Positions 35,815 to 47,649 are shown, counted from the stretch's first letter. The stretch: DNA of 64,000 nt from Batkoa obscura (GCA_030770535.1 JASVEC010000044.1:186001-250000), one strand, 5' to 3'. Notes: a model not told the origin generated them from the sequence alone. A program made the numbers and translations.

Positions 35815-38498
35815 ATGTCAGGAGAAAAAGGAAAAGCAGAGTTGAAGGAGCATGCTCACCAAGAAGCTGAAGATGAAATCTCCCCAGAATTAGAAGCTTT
35901 ATTGCACACTGATACCAAAAAGGGTCTTACTACTGCTGAGTTCAACGAACGTTTAGAAAAATTTGGTCGTAACGAACTCGCTGAACATAAAAGCAATCCT
36001 TTCTTAAAATTTATTGGTTACTTCACTGATGCTATTGCTATTTTAATTATTATTGCTTTAATTTTCTCAGGTATTGCTCAAGATTGGATCAATTTCGGTA
36101 TTATTGCTTTCTTGTTATTCCTTAATGCTGCTATCGGTTACCTTATGGAAGCTCAAGCTGAATCTGCCTTAGATGCTCTTAAGAACACTTTAGCTCTTAA
36201 GACTAAATGTTGGAGAAACGGTGAATTAGTTGAAGTTGACTCAGCTGAATTAGTTCCCGGTGATGTTATCGTTCTTCGTTTAGGTGATATTGTTCCAGCT
36301 GATTGTCGTTTATTAGGTATCTCTGTCACTGGTGAAGAATCAGATGCTGGTTTACAAATTGATCAATCTGCCCTTACTGGTGAATCTTTACCTGTTACCA
36401 AAAACCGTGGTTCAACTGCTTACTCTTCTTCCATTGTCAAACAAGGTCAAATGATGGCTGTTGTCACCAAAACTGGTTCCACTACTTTCATTGGTCGTGC
36501 AGCTAACTTGATTTCTATTACTAATGAAAAGGGTCATTTCCAAAAAATTATCGGTCAAATCGGTAACTTTTTAGTTTTGATTACCGCTGTATTCGTTATC
36601 ATTTTACTTATTTACTTATTGGTTAAATCAAAGGCTGCTGATCCTATTACATCTATCCAGCAAGTCGTTGTTATCACTGTAGCTGCCGTCCCAGTTGGTC
36701 TCCCAACTGTATTATCAGTCACTATGGCTGTTGGTGCTAAGCAACTCGCTGCCAAACAAGTCATTGTCAAACGTCTCACTGCTGTTGAGGAAATGGCTTC
36801 AGTCACTATTCTTTGCTCAGACAAGACTGGTACTCTTACTCTTAATCAACTTACTTTCGATGATCCATACCTTTGTGGGATTACACTAAAGAAGATATTC
36901 TTTTGTATTCATACATCTCATCCGAGCCTGGAGCAAACGATCCAATTGAAAAAGCTGTCAGAACTGCTGCTCAAGAAGGTGTCCCTCGTTTACAAAACTT
37001 ACCAAAAGGTTCAGAACATTCTATCCCCGGATACAAAGTTTCTTCCTTTGTACCTTTCAATCCAACTTCCAAACGTACACAAGCCACTGTCACTGATCTT
37101 AACACCAATGAAACTTTCTTAGTCTCTAAGGGTGCCCCACCAACCATGATTAAATTAGTTGGTGGTCATGATGATGCCGTCCATGCCGTTAATGATCTTG
37201 CCGGTCGTGGTCTCCGTGCTCTTGGTGTTGCTCGTACTTTCCCAGGTAAACCAGATGAATGGCATTTAGTTGGTATGATTTCTCTTCTTGATCCTCCTCG
37301 TCCTGATTCCGCTGATACCGTCAAGAGATGCCATGAATATGGTGTTTCAGTTAAGATGGTTACTGGTGATCAACTTATCATTGCTAAAGAAGTTGCTCAT
37401 CGTCTCGGTATGCAACGTGCTATTTTAGATGCTAACAAGTTAGTTGAAAAGGGTGTTGATGAGGAAACTATTATCCGTCGTTGTATTCATGCTGATGGTT
37501 TTGCCCAAGTTATTCCAGAACACAAATACCGTGTAGTTGAACTCTTACAATCTAAGGGTCTTTTAGTTGGTATGACTGGTGATGGTGTCAATGATGCTCC
37601 TGCTCTTAAGAAGGCTAATGTTGGTATTGCTGTACATGACTGTACTGATGCCGCTCGTTCAGCTGCTGATATTGTCTTACTTGCTCCTGGTCTTTCAACT
37701 ATTATTGATGGTATTACCACTTCTCGTGCTATCTTCCAACGTATGAGATCTTATGCTCTTTATCGTATCACCTCTACCATTCATATTTTGATCTTCTTAT
37801 TCATTATCATCTTAGCTGAAGACTGGCATATGGATCCTGTTTTACTTATCTTCATTGCTGTACTTAACGATCTTGCTACCATTGTTATTGCCTTTGATAA
37901 TGCTCAAATTTCCCAAAAACCAGATAAATGGAGAATTGGACAACTTATGTCCCTTTCTGTCTTATTAGGTATGTTCTTATGTGCTCTCTCTTTCATCCAT
38001 TACTATGTTGGTATTGATATCTTGAGAGCTACTGGTGAAAGTGAAGTAGATGTTTCTAAGAAGATCCAAGGTATAATGTACTTGCATATCTCTTCAGCTC
38101 CTCATTTCGTTATCTTCTCTACTCGTCTTGCTGGTTTCTTCTGGGAGAATTTACCATCATGGTTCTTCTTTGTTGCTGTCATGGGTACTCAAGTATTTGC
38201 TATGTTGATTACCATTTTCGGTATCCCAGGATTAATCGAAAAGGTTGGTCCAGCTTGGGGTTTTGCTATTATTGGTGTATCTCTTGCTTATTTCTTTGTT
38301 CTTGATTTCGTTAAAGTATTTGTTTTCAGATTCTGGTCCTTTGAATTCACTGCTAGAGTATGGCCATCTCCATCTCGCCGTTCTAAGCTTGCTCAACGTA
38401 AGATTGACGTTCAAAACATTGCTCGTCTCAAGACAAACGTTGATAAACTAAAGAAGGTCCTCCACTTAGCTGAAGCTGCTAACCACTTTACAAACTAA
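35815..38498 (+). pseudogene. PMA1: Plasma-membrane P-type H+-ATPase (PMA1-like) with one frame break
   Basis: P3A ATPase that exports protons to energise nutrient uptake. Intron-less, about 894 codons. Frame 1 (35815 to about 36873): LTGES phosphatase motif with Thr188, transmembrane segment with AAVPVGLPTVLSVTMAVGA, phosphorylated Asp336 in CSDKTGTLT. The protein then continues one frame over from about 36873 (WDYTKEDILLYSYISSEPGA) through KGAPP, MVTGDQ, MTGDGVNDAPALKKANVGIA and the C-terminal membrane segments to the stop at 38498. The break lies at DDPYL/LWDYTK in CCTTTGTGGGAT. No other defect is seen, and codon use is strongly biased to GGT, GCT, CGT and AAC-type codons, unlike neighbouring genes. 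So either a sequencing/assembly error in a working gene or a very recent loss. Labelled pseudogene only for the frame break. Confidence 0.8.
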
Positions 38499-40310
38499 AC
38501 TCTTATTTCTCTTTTTTTTAAGCTAAAGCTTACCCATTAATAATCCTTAATAAAAATATACAACTTAGTCTTTGAGTATTTTGTCTTTCAGTGTACATAG
38601 ATAATAGTATACTTTTTATTCAAATATTTGAATATTGATTTTACAGCTATATTCTATCAACCTAATATTGCATCTGTTAGGTCATATTCATTAAAGTTAA
38701 TTCTTTCTAATTCTTGATTAAACCTATAACATGAATTTTCCAGAATTTATTATGTAGTTAGAACAATCATTTCACTATTATCATAAGTATCTCAACATTA
38801 TTGGTAATATTAAGATTTATTTAGAATAGAGTATGACTAGACTATCTAAAGCCAAAAACCCTTTTTTATATAAGATATAAATAGTAGTTTTAACTACATT
38901 TAATAGATGTTATTCTAATAAATATTTGAAACATTACTAACGAAAAGAGAGAAATAATTTTTAGTAAAATAACGATAAAAAAATCACACTTTAGTAATAA
39001 GTTACATGAATTCCGCAACGGATCCTTTATAAATTCAAAGCCAAGTCATTTTGTGTAATTCAATTTATTTCTTTAACCTACTTAATGTTTTCAACTTCGA
39101 TATTTTACAATATAATAGTTTTGTAATAAGTTATTGTTTTTGGTAACGGATTAAAATCATAAAATTAAACTAAATAATTTATAAACAATCCAAATTTTCT
39201 ATTCAAAGATTTACTAAAAAGCTTAACTGTATATGATTCACTATACTTAAATCTCTTCTAATCAATATTATAACTAAAATATAAGGGTTATAATTTAATT
39301 AGTATAATCAATATGTTTCACCTATTAACTGATCACTTAAAATATAGAATATAATTAGTTTAATGGTTTTATGTTTTAATTAAAGAATTTGTACCCTCAT
39401 CTTCGTTTTGTTAACAATTTCATACTATATTATAGCCTGGTAACTAATATTTGTATTCCACTTTTAATTTTTGTTTAATTCTTAAAATAAATCATCAATT
39501 AAAACATTGATATTATTGTTAGCTATTTATGTATTATTTTTAATATGTAGAAGCAAATGTAATAAATTTGGTAAGGAAAATGAACTAAACTATATCAAAA
39601 AAAGAAATGTTATTATTTAAATTTAAAATTAGAATTTTTGATAAGTAGATGAATTTATTACATTATTGTATATATAAAATTTTTATTGTTATTTCTTTCT
39701 TTATTACAAATTTAATTTAATTTAATTTAATTTAATTTGATTAACTTCGGATTATTCATTTAGTATCAGATTACTATTTTCATATACATTTTATTAACAA
39801 GAGCTTGATCAAATAAATAATTATTTAACTAATAGCTTTTATAATTTCATTATTATTAATAGCTTTAAGTACTTAATATGGTTTTTAGTGGCTAAGATGA
39901 GATTTTTTGAAAGTGATAATAATAATCATTATTTATTTTATTGCAAACTATAAACTGTGGTGGTTTTATTTAATACATTAAAATATTCAAGTCTATTAAT
40001 TAAACAAGTGCCATACCCAATAAACTGCAGTTTAGTGCTATAATATTTTATTTATAAGATTGACTTTTAAAATGGATTTACATTTTTGCATACATCCTTT
40101 GTACAATTAATAAGTGGACACTTAATTAAGAAAGTGATCTAAAATTTATTGAATACACTGTTGTAAAGTAAAAATTTGATGTTCAAAATAAAAATAATTT
40201 GCTTAAATATTTCTATGAGAATTTTATTTAAATTTTGAATTTTTGTCTAATTTTACGCGATAAATAACAAAAAAACCTTTCTATTAAGTCTCAAGCAAAA
40301 AGTACCACCA
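38499..40310. other. Spacer downstream of H+-ATPase
   Basis: AT-rich with no supported frame. Contains the TTTAA microsatellite at 39711-39738. The H+-ATPase polyadenylation region is at the left. Confidence 0.45.
39711..39738. repeat. TTTAA microsatellite
   Basis: Five or more tandem copies of TTTAA (or AATTT) in a row. Ordinary simple repeat in AT-rich spacer. Confidence 0.85.
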
Positions 40311-40414
40311 TATGGGGCTGTTTTTTTAGTTTCATTATTTTTCCATTTTTTAAGCGCTATTTATGTGGAAAAATTATCAGTAAAATTCTTAAATACAAAA
40401 ATACATCCCCATAT
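40311..40414 (-). mobile_element. MITE copy 5
   Basis: Reverse-orientation copy with both ends intact: ATGGGGCTGTTTTTTT, AGTTTCATTA, TTTTTTAAGCGCTATTTATG, AAATACATCCCCA. TA flanks each end (CCATA / TATAC), supporting a TA target-site duplication. Confidence 0.88.
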
Positions 40415-40641
40415 ACTTTTATTACATGATATAAATACAGTTAACAGTAAGGATTCAAATATTATACTTTTTTACAAGATCAAATATAGTCTTTACAAAT
40501 AATGATATAATATAAATATAAATACATAGTTAAAAACTCTACATAAAAGTGGAAAAATAAAACTGCAAATATTGGTCTAAACTAAAATTAAGAACTGCAA
40601 TTTTTAATTTAAAAGTTACTAGCTTTTTTATTCATAATAAG

Positions 40642-41693
40642 ATGGAGAAGGGCAAGAACAATAATAATATATATAATGGCTACGAACCAACACTAGAGCT
40701 AGTACAAGAATATAATAAAGGGTGGTATTTTACTAAAGATCAATTGGAAAATGAAACGCAATCAAGGAGAGAAGGAATTACTTTAAAAGTAGAAAACAAA
40801 AAAAGAGTTGAAGGAATAAAGCTAATAAATTATTTAAGTAAAAAATTAAGAGTGTAAGTAATGGTTTAAACTTAATAGTTTAATTTTAATTATTATTTAA
40901 ATAGTAGCCAAGTAGTAACCGCAACAGCTAGTTTATTCTTTCATAGATATTATTATAAAAAAAACATAAAATCAAATAACATTTATGTAATTTAGATTCG
41001 TTTGATTTGTATAAAACTAAAGCTTACCATATAGGATGTTGGTTCAGCTTGTTTTCTTGTAAGTACAAAAGCACAGGAATCAGTAAGAAAGATAAGGGAT
41101 ATTGCAGTAACAACAGCTCAATATTTTAACGAAGGAAGCAAAAATATAGAAATTGGAGAAGAGGAAATTGAAAAATGGATTAAGACAATTGTAAAAGCTG
41201 AGTTAGAACTACTTATAATTATTGAGTTTAGATTTTTAGTTGAATTACCTTATGTTTACTTATTTAATTTTGAAAAAGAATTAGCTAGTATTGTTTTTTA
41301 GTATGTTTTACCTAGTTTTTTATTGATTACCATTTAGTTTCATTTCAACTCGTTAAATCTACATGGTCAGTAGTTAATGATAGGTATTTTAATATTTAAT
41401 TTTGAATTTCCACTTTTTATACATTTAAGTTATAAAACGTTTTTATGTTTATTATACGAACCTAAAATAGTTGCAGCTGCTAGTTTATTACTAGGATATA
41501 GGAGATCAAAATGTCACTCAAAGCAAGATGAAATAATGTTAAAAAATTGGCATCAAATTATTGATGTACCTATAGAGTTAATTAATGGTAGTCGAATTGT
41601 AGTTAAAAAAAGTAATATATAATAATAATTTATTTTGTTTTAGATGCATTAGTTCATTTAAATGAATTATATGACAACCCAATGTATGCTTAA
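40642..41693 (+). CDS. Cyclin K/T-like (transcriptional CDK cyclin)
   Basis: Regulatory subunit of a transcription-elongation CDK (CDK9/CDK12-type, RNA polymerase II C-terminal domain phosphorylation). Exon 1 (40642-40853) has the family entry GWYFTKDQLENETQSRREG and INYLSKKLRV. Exon 2 (40905-40986) gives VVTATASLFFHRYYYKKN. Exon 3 (from 41035) gives DVGSACFLVSTKAQESVRKI, then a long EEIEKWIKTIVKAELELLII helix and FRFLVELPYVYLFNF. After another intron WSVVNDR, EPKIVAAASLLLGYR and a final exon ALVHLNELYDNPMYA follow. Exons 1 and 2 sum to a whole number of codons. It is short (cyclin box only, no long tail). Cyclin K, T or Ctk2/Bur2-like cannot be separated by eye. Confidence 0.8.
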
Positions 41694-41792
41694 AGTTATA
41701 TATATAGACGTTTATTTCATTTTTGGTAAAATAAAATAATTTTAATGATTTAGATTTTGTTAAATCAACTGTTAACTACATATAAAATAGTA

Positions 41793-42325
41793 CTAAATTT
41801 CTTCTATTAATTTCTTTTTTTCATTATCGATATCTTCTTTTAAATCAATTATTGGCACATCCTTAATTAAATTACTACTTTCTTCATTTGTATCAAATAC
41901 ACCTAATCCCAAGTCCTAAAATATTATAAATTTGAATTTTAAAAATAGATTAAATTTACCATATGAATCATAGCCTCGCCTTCATTTTCTTCTTTATTAT
42001 CATTTTCTTCGTCTTCTTCCTCCTTCAATTTAATATCAATTTCTTCTTTATCTTGTACTTTTTCGATTATAAAAGAGTCTTTTTGTATATCAGTTTCTTT
42101 TTCTAACCCTTTATTACTCTCTTTCAATAATGGTAAAAATTGATCTAATCTATTGAATACTAAAATTGAGTTAGTAAAAATAACTAAGCTTAGTAAAGAC
42201 TTATTTACTTTCGCTTTTTATTTTATATGTTTTGCGATCATCTAGTTTAATTTACTCTTTAGTACTTCTTTAAGAGCTACTATTAAGCTACCTTTTTCAT
42301 TATTGATTTCTATTTTATTTTCCAT
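41793..42325 (-). CDS. NOPCHAP1-like (C12orf45/DUF4598) snoRNP assembly factor
   Basis: Small acidic protein starting MENKIEINNEKGSLIVALKE. A later exon contains FNRLDQFLPLLKESNKGLEKE, the family's RL-x-FLP-x-xxxN-x-LE segment, then a Glu/Asp/Lys-rich linker (KEEEDEENDNKEENEGEA) and MIHM followed by DLGLGVFD, matching the conserved IEMxLGLGV(F/L)(D/E) motif. In animals this protein links NOP58 to the R2TP chaperone for box C/D snoRNP assembly; the role here is by homology. Three or four exons; the border between the first two is uncertain because the obvious intron would be very short. Ends at TAG 41793-41795. Confidence 0.68.
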
Positions 42326-42712
42326 TTTAAATTAAAATAATGATCAATAATTGATTTTTTGCCTTTTAAATTTTTGTAAAATTCCTTCAATTTTTGCAAT
42401 ATTATAAGTATCAGCAATGTAAGTAAAATAAACAAATCAAAATAGTTACTAAAAAGATTCATGAAAAGTTTGCATTAAATCATTATATAATTAAAATAGA
42501 GCAATGTAAAACACATTAAAACATCATAAATAAATAAAATAAAACAATTAAATAATATCGTATATAACTTACTAATATGAATAGAACAAACCAAGATGAT
42601 GGATAAAATAATAAAAATAATGAAAGAGGAGTTTATCCAGTAAAAAGAAGAGAAACAAACTGCAAAAGAGAGAATAAACAAAATTGGGTTTAAATTATCA
42701 TCATTTCTAATA

Positions 42713-44193
42713 TTAACTTTGATTCAAGTTTGAAAAGAACGTTTTACCAAACTCATAACTAGAAACCATGATTGCACAAGCTGGTGCTACTTTAGCTGTC
42801 CTTGGTATTACACCTGAGAACAGTTCTTTAACACCCTCCCTTTTAATTATTTTATTCATCATTTTAAATGTACTAATGCTATTTTTTTTATTAGATACTT
42901 GAGTGCGTGTTTTAAGTACATCAAATGGAGTTGTAATAATTGCGGCTAGGATACCCGAACTTGCACCTGAAATAAATGAATTGCTAAATGGACTTAGCTT
43001 TAAACTTCCTTGTTGATTTAATTCTTTTTTTAGATATTCATATCCTGTCCAATAAATTCCTAGTTATTAATTATTAATTATTATTGAAATAGTTAAACAA
43101 ATTTATATTTACCTGAAAATGGTATATCCCTCCACAATGTAGGGGTCAGGCCTGACCATAGTGATCTTATGCCTTGTTGTTGTACCATCTTTAAAATTTC
43201 TTTTGAAACATCTATTTTATTTTATTATATGTATATAGTCACTAAAAAATGAAATACCTTTATAAGTCTGGCCTTTAGAAGCTGATTGTAGTCTAGTGCG
43301 AAACAATTCTAGAGGCGATATAATCGTTGCAGAAATAGCTGAAGAATATGTCAGTTCACAATTTGAGAATTAGTTTAATATTTATATTACATCTTGCTAA
43401 TGAACCTGCTAAGAGTGGTACATAAAAAGTATATTTTGGGTTATTGTCTATTTTTTCATACATTTTATCTCTTAATTTATCATAACCAACATAATAAATA
43501 ACAGTTGAGGGAAAAGATTGAAGTCTGGTAAATAAATAAGTAAATAATAACTAAAACCAAAAAGATACTTACAAAGCTGGAGATAACCCACGCCAAAGTT
43601 TACCAAAACCTTCTACCTTAGATATTTTTAAAAAAGCATCCTAATTTATAAATTAATGTTAACCTTTCAAATTGATGAAATTATTACTATTGTCCCATTA
43701 AACTTTAGATTGCTATTAATTAAACCAGGGTTCAGTTCCAGTGAAGAGGCCAAATTAACATTAGATACTGGCCAATCGCACAACATTAATCCACGGTGAG
43801 TGTTACAAAAGACAAAGCTTTGGCAAGGTTTCATATTATTCTTTGTTTGACTAAATGATTGAAATTGTAGTCTTGTTTTTACCACATCAAATGGAGTAAC
43901 TATTATTGTTAATTTATTTGTAAAAACATCATATTACTATTTACCTATTAATGAAGTAAGCAAAGAGCCTGTGCAGGCTGAAACCATTTTTTGCCATCCA
44001 GTAGTCGTGTCTATTATATTCAAACTACTGATTACTTCTGTATTTTCTTCTCCTAAAGTCGAGCTTTTAATTATATCGACTTGTTCATTTTCAGATATTA
44101 TTCTTGGGCCCTATTTAAATCGAATTAAATTAAGGTATTTATTTTAAAAAAAGTTCTTACTTCTAATAGTTCAATAAAATCCCATGAGTTCAT
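42713..44193 (-). CDS. MTM1: Mitochondrial carrier, SLC25A39/40 (MTM1)-like
   Basis: Six-helix inner-membrane carrier; SLC25A39/40 import glutathione, and yeast Mtm1 affects Mn-SOD metal loading and iron homeostasis. Starts [18 protein letters not shown]. Three carrier signatures are seen: [25 protein letters not shown] and [12 protein letters not shown]. The first loop between helices 1 and 2 is long and Cys-bearing ([20 protein letters not shown]), the subfamily hallmark. Also [57 protein letters not shown] and [16 protein letters not shown]. Seven or so short introns. Mn-SOD lies 15 kb away, without a visible link. Confidence 0.9.
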
Positions 44194-45890
44194 TTCGTTT
44201 GACCCCTTTTCATACATATTTTGTTTGTTTCTTCGTTATTAAAACTAAACCAAAATAATGATAGCGTTAGCCCTACCCTCGATTATTTCAAAAGACAAAA
44301 TTTGAATGATTCAATTTTTATATTTTTTGTAAAAAATAGGCTTAGGAGAATTTTAATTAGTAATTATGACAGAATTACTAAATTAATAGAAAAATAATTT
44401 ATAGTTTTAATATAGGAAAGTAGACTTTAACTATCTTATTTTGAAATTCAAAATAGATGCTATTTTCCTTCAATAAGCGTCTTATAACATAATTAGTTTT
44501 CATATATAAAATTTATTATATTATTTCAATATGGTAAAAATCTGATAAGAACAATTTCTATTCGAAAATAATTTATTCTTAGCTCTAATTTCTTCGACTT
44601 TAATTGGTGGAGTTGAGTCCCTAAATGCTTAGTAACATTTTAGCTTTTTTTCTAGATCCTTGTCTGTCAAAAGCAAGGTTTTTTGGCTTATTTTTTAAGG
44701 AAGCTTCTACAAAATATCAATGATATTCATAATAATAAGTTACGTCATTTTTTACCACTTAAATTCCTTTTTTAAGTATAAATTGACAAAGGTCAATGAA
44801 GAATAGCCAATCAACATTTGGGCTAAATTTACTATAATTCAAGATTTGATTTTGGCTAAAAAGGCGCTATTTTAATTTTAAAAAGCTTTTATACTAATCC
44901 TAGCCTTATCTCTAACACTAGCACCGACTATAAAGATTAAAACTAAATTACTAAAAGCTAAATTATAATAGATTTAGCCCAAATCGGATTGTTTATGTTA
45001 ATCAAAAATATTATTGATATTTATAAGAATTTGCCATTTTTGATTATTGACACTTCTGAATATAAAATATAAAATCTGGAAAAACGAAATCGGTTATAAA
45101 GTTTTAGTTGAAATTTATAGAAAAATACTGTTTCACTAATATAATAATTTAAGATAAATACCATATTACAAAATCAAATTCATTTAATAGTAGAAGTATA
45201 TGCTTTTTAACTATGAAGTTAGATATGTCTTGATACTGCAGCCTTTCAGAAAATCTTTTAAGACTTTGTACTTTTCTCAATAATTTAATCCTTATTAAAT
45301 AAAATGCTATAATTATTAAATAACTATAAATTGTATGGTCCAAATTTTATACATTCTCAATGAATATACACTCTATAGCTTAGTTTTTTGATACTTTCAA
45401 TTGCTCGTGTTATTCTATTGTTTGTCTTTATTACCTTGATATGATAGCCTCTGTATAAATAATTTTAAAAAAGCTCATACAACAGCGTCTAAAAACATTA
45501 AAGGGATAGTTAATAGGACCAATGTTCAAAGTATAAATTGGAAACAATATATATATATTAATTCGTTAATTTTTTATCTTCTTAAGGTAATATGTGACTT
45601 TTTCTTGTTCTTTCATTTCCTCAATGATAATTGATAGATCCAATTGTTCAAAATAGTAGATTAAAAATTTAAGATAAGTATAAATTACTTAAATTAGTTT
45701 GAAAGCCCTATAATTATTCAGCTGAATTAACTAATGGTTTTTAAAAATAGATCACCATACTAAAAAATATAATACTGCTTGGAATTAATTAGTAATATAC
45801 TATATTCGTCTCAATCAGTCAAAAGGATGATATATAATGTGAATTTGGACTCGAGATCTATTCCGATTTAGTTATGATATTAGTATTAAT
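44194..45890. other. Spacer before protease 2
   Basis: About 1.7 kb of AT-rich sequence without a supported frame. It contains a 30-bp imperfect inverted repeat (44809-44992). GATATATAATGTGAATTT at 45829-45846 matches a motif upstream of protease 1. Confidence 0.45.
44809..44992. repeat. Imperfect inverted repeat, about 184 bp end to end
   Basis: Left arm CAATCAACATTTGGGCTAAA at 44809 continuing TTTACTATAAT; the right arm (about 44963-44992) reads, inverted, CAATCCGATTTGGGCTAAAT then CTATTATAAT. The arms of about 30 bases match at most positions. The interior is not palindromic. It could be an old inverted-repeat transposon remnant or a chance structure; only one copy was noticed. Confidence 0.5.
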
Positions 45891-45892
45891 GG

Positions 45893-45901
45893 AAGTATAA
45901 A
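45893..45901 (+). promoter_or_regulatory. TATA box of trypsin-like protease 2
   Basis: GTATAAATAGGATAAAA about 60 bases upstream of the ATG matches GTATAAATATGATAAAA upstream of protease 1. Core promoter kept from the ancestral copy. Confidence 0.6.
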
Positions 45902-45956
45902 TAGGATAAAACTCTTAAAAGTAATATAACATCAAAACAGCTTTTAATTTTGAACT

Positions 45957-46733
45957 ATGTATACCAAACAATTTTTACTTATTGGAGCTCTCTTTAGCAC
46001 TATATTCTCAGCTCCACAAGATGGTGATCGTATTGTAGGAGGAGCGGTAGTTAGTCCAGCATTTAAATACCCTTGGCTAGTTTCTATTCAAGTCAATGGT
46101 AACCATTTCTGTGGTGGTATAATCCTTAACCAAGACACCGTCTTAACTGCTGGGCACTGTTCTCAAGAAGATCCATCTTCTTATGTTGTTAATGTACACC
46201 GTCATAACCTCCAACAATCTGCTGGGGCTGAAGGTGGCGAGGAACTTGGAGTTGCACAAATTAATACACATCCACAATACGATCCAAATAACTTTACTAA
46301 TGATGTTTCTGTTTGGAAGTTAGCTACTCCAGCTAGTGTCAATATTGGTAGTATTCAAATTGACGATGGTACTTATGGTCAAAAAGTTGGGTCTAAAGTA
46401 ATTGCTGCTGGTTGGGGTGTCACTTCAGCTGGTGGTTCGCCATCTGCTTTACTAAGACAAGTATCTATCCCTCTCGTTGATCCAAATACTTGTACTAGAG
46501 TTTGGGCTAATCAAGGTTTGAATATTGACACCAGTTTACAAGTTTGTGCTGCTGGAGAAGGTGGCAAGGATGCTTGTAACGGTGATTCTGGAGGTCCTCT
46601 CTTTACTGTTGTTGGTGGCCAAGCCATTTTGATTGGTACAACTTCCTTTGGACAACCTTGTGCTTACAGGGGTATTCCAACTGTTTGGGCTCGCACTTCT
46701 GCTTTCAGGGATTATATCTCTCAATATATTTAG
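45957..46733 (+). CDS. Secreted trypsin-fold serine protease 2 (S1 family)
   Basis: Paralogue of the gene at 3873-4649, same length (258 residues), no intron, identical signal peptide (MYTKQFLLIGALFSTIFS). Propeptide APQDGDR, mature start IVGGAVVSP. Triad His67 (in TAGHC rather than TAAHC), Asp116 (NDVSVW), Ser211 (GDSGGP). Asp205 at specificity position 189 and Thr242 at position 226 are both conserved with copy 1. Differences cluster on surface segments (SSYVVNVH, EELGVAQINTH). The two copies are 41 kb apart in the same orientation, each with no protease neighbours, so an older dispersed duplication rather than a recent tandem one. Confidence 0.95.
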   Translation: MYTKQFLLIGALFSTIFSAPQDGDRIVGGAVVSPAFKYPWLVSIQVNGNHFCGGIILNQDTVLTAGHCSQEDPSSYVVNVHRHNLQQSAGAEGGEELGVAQINTHPQYDPNNFTNDVSVWKLATPASVNIGSIQIDDGTYGQKVGSKVIAAGWGVTSAGGSPSALLRQVSIPLVDPNTCTRVWANQGLNIDTSLQVCAAGEGGKDACNGDSGGPLFTVVGGQAILIGTTSFGQPCAYRGIPTVWARTSAFRDYISQYI

Positions 46734-46794
46734 TTTAATGGACTAATTTTATAATAAAATTCTTTTGATTTCAATTTCTAAAATTTATTTAATA

Positions 46795-46898
46795 TATGGG
46801 GATGTATTTTTTGGTTTCATTATTTTTCTATTTTTAAGCGCTATTCAAGTAGAAAGATCGTTAGTAAAATTCTTAAACAAAAAAATACATCTCCATAT
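46795..46898 (-). mobile_element. MITE copy 6
   Basis: About 60 bases after the protease 2 stop. ATGGGGATGTATTTTTTGGT, TTCATTATTTTTCTATTTTT, AAGCGCTATTCAAG, ACATCTCCATA. TA flanks both ends. Confidence 0.87.
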
Positions 46899-47065
46899 AT
46901 TAAATACTAATTGTTATATGATATGTAGTTAAACATTAAAGATTTAAAGTTACGCCTTTCCAGAAGCATGCTTCATTTCAAAGTTGGAAGGTTGATAATT
47001 TCGATAGCTTGATGAGCCTTGTGAGTTCAATGTTTGTAAATTATGCTAAACAAGTATTTAAATAC

Positions 47066-47167
47066 GTAGGGATATATTTTTTGTTTAAGAGTTTTACTAA
47101 CAAATTTTCCACCCAAATAGCGCTTAAAAGATGGAAAAAATAATGAAGCCGAAAAAATACTCCCATA
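47066..47167 (+). mobile_element. MITE copy 7
   Basis: Forward copy: TAGGGATATATTTT, TTTAAGAGTTTTACTAACAA, CCCAAATAGCGCTTAAAAGA, TGGAAAAAATAATGAAGCC, ending ACTCCCATA. Left end eroded. Confidence 0.85.
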
Positions 47168-47373
47168 TATACAGTTGTATTAGCTTTTTATTAGATTGGT
47201 GCAATCACTACATAGAAAATAAAAAAGTGAAAACGTGTCTTCCAAACTTGGATGAAAAGAAGATCTGAGCTTATTTAAGGCTTACCTTGGACTTATGGGG
47301 AATTCTTTAGTTTAGAAAGATTTGTTAGTGCTATTTAAGATGCAAAAATATCAAAAGCAAGATAGTAAATTAA

Positions 47374-47477
47374 TATGGGAGTGTTTTTTGGTTTCATTGT
47401 TTTTTCCATTTTTCAAGCGCTATTTAAGTGGAGATTTTGTTAGCAAAATTCTTAAACACAAAAATACATCACCATAT
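47374..47477 (-). mobile_element. MITE copy 8
   Basis: Reverse copy: ATGGGAGTGTTTTTTGGTTT, CCATTTTTCAAGCGCTATTT, AAGTGGAG, TTCTTAAACACAAAAATACA, TCACCATA. TA at both borders. Confidence 0.87.
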
Positions 47478-47649
47478 ACTTATATATAATTTCCATTCAT
47501 TTTGTTTTCCTTTTCTTACATAAAAAAGTAGTTTTCTTGCAAAGCTGTTTAGTGTAAATCTTTTAAAAAATGATAAGTTTTAATTACTGTAAACACTAAG
47601 TCAAATAAAAAATAATTTTCATAACATTTTTTTTAAAGATAGACATACA

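Noticed and set aside
36868-36880. Programmed ribosomal frameshift in the H+-ATPase
   Set aside because: No slippery heptamer or evident downstream structure, and no family precedent; error or recent mutation is simpler.
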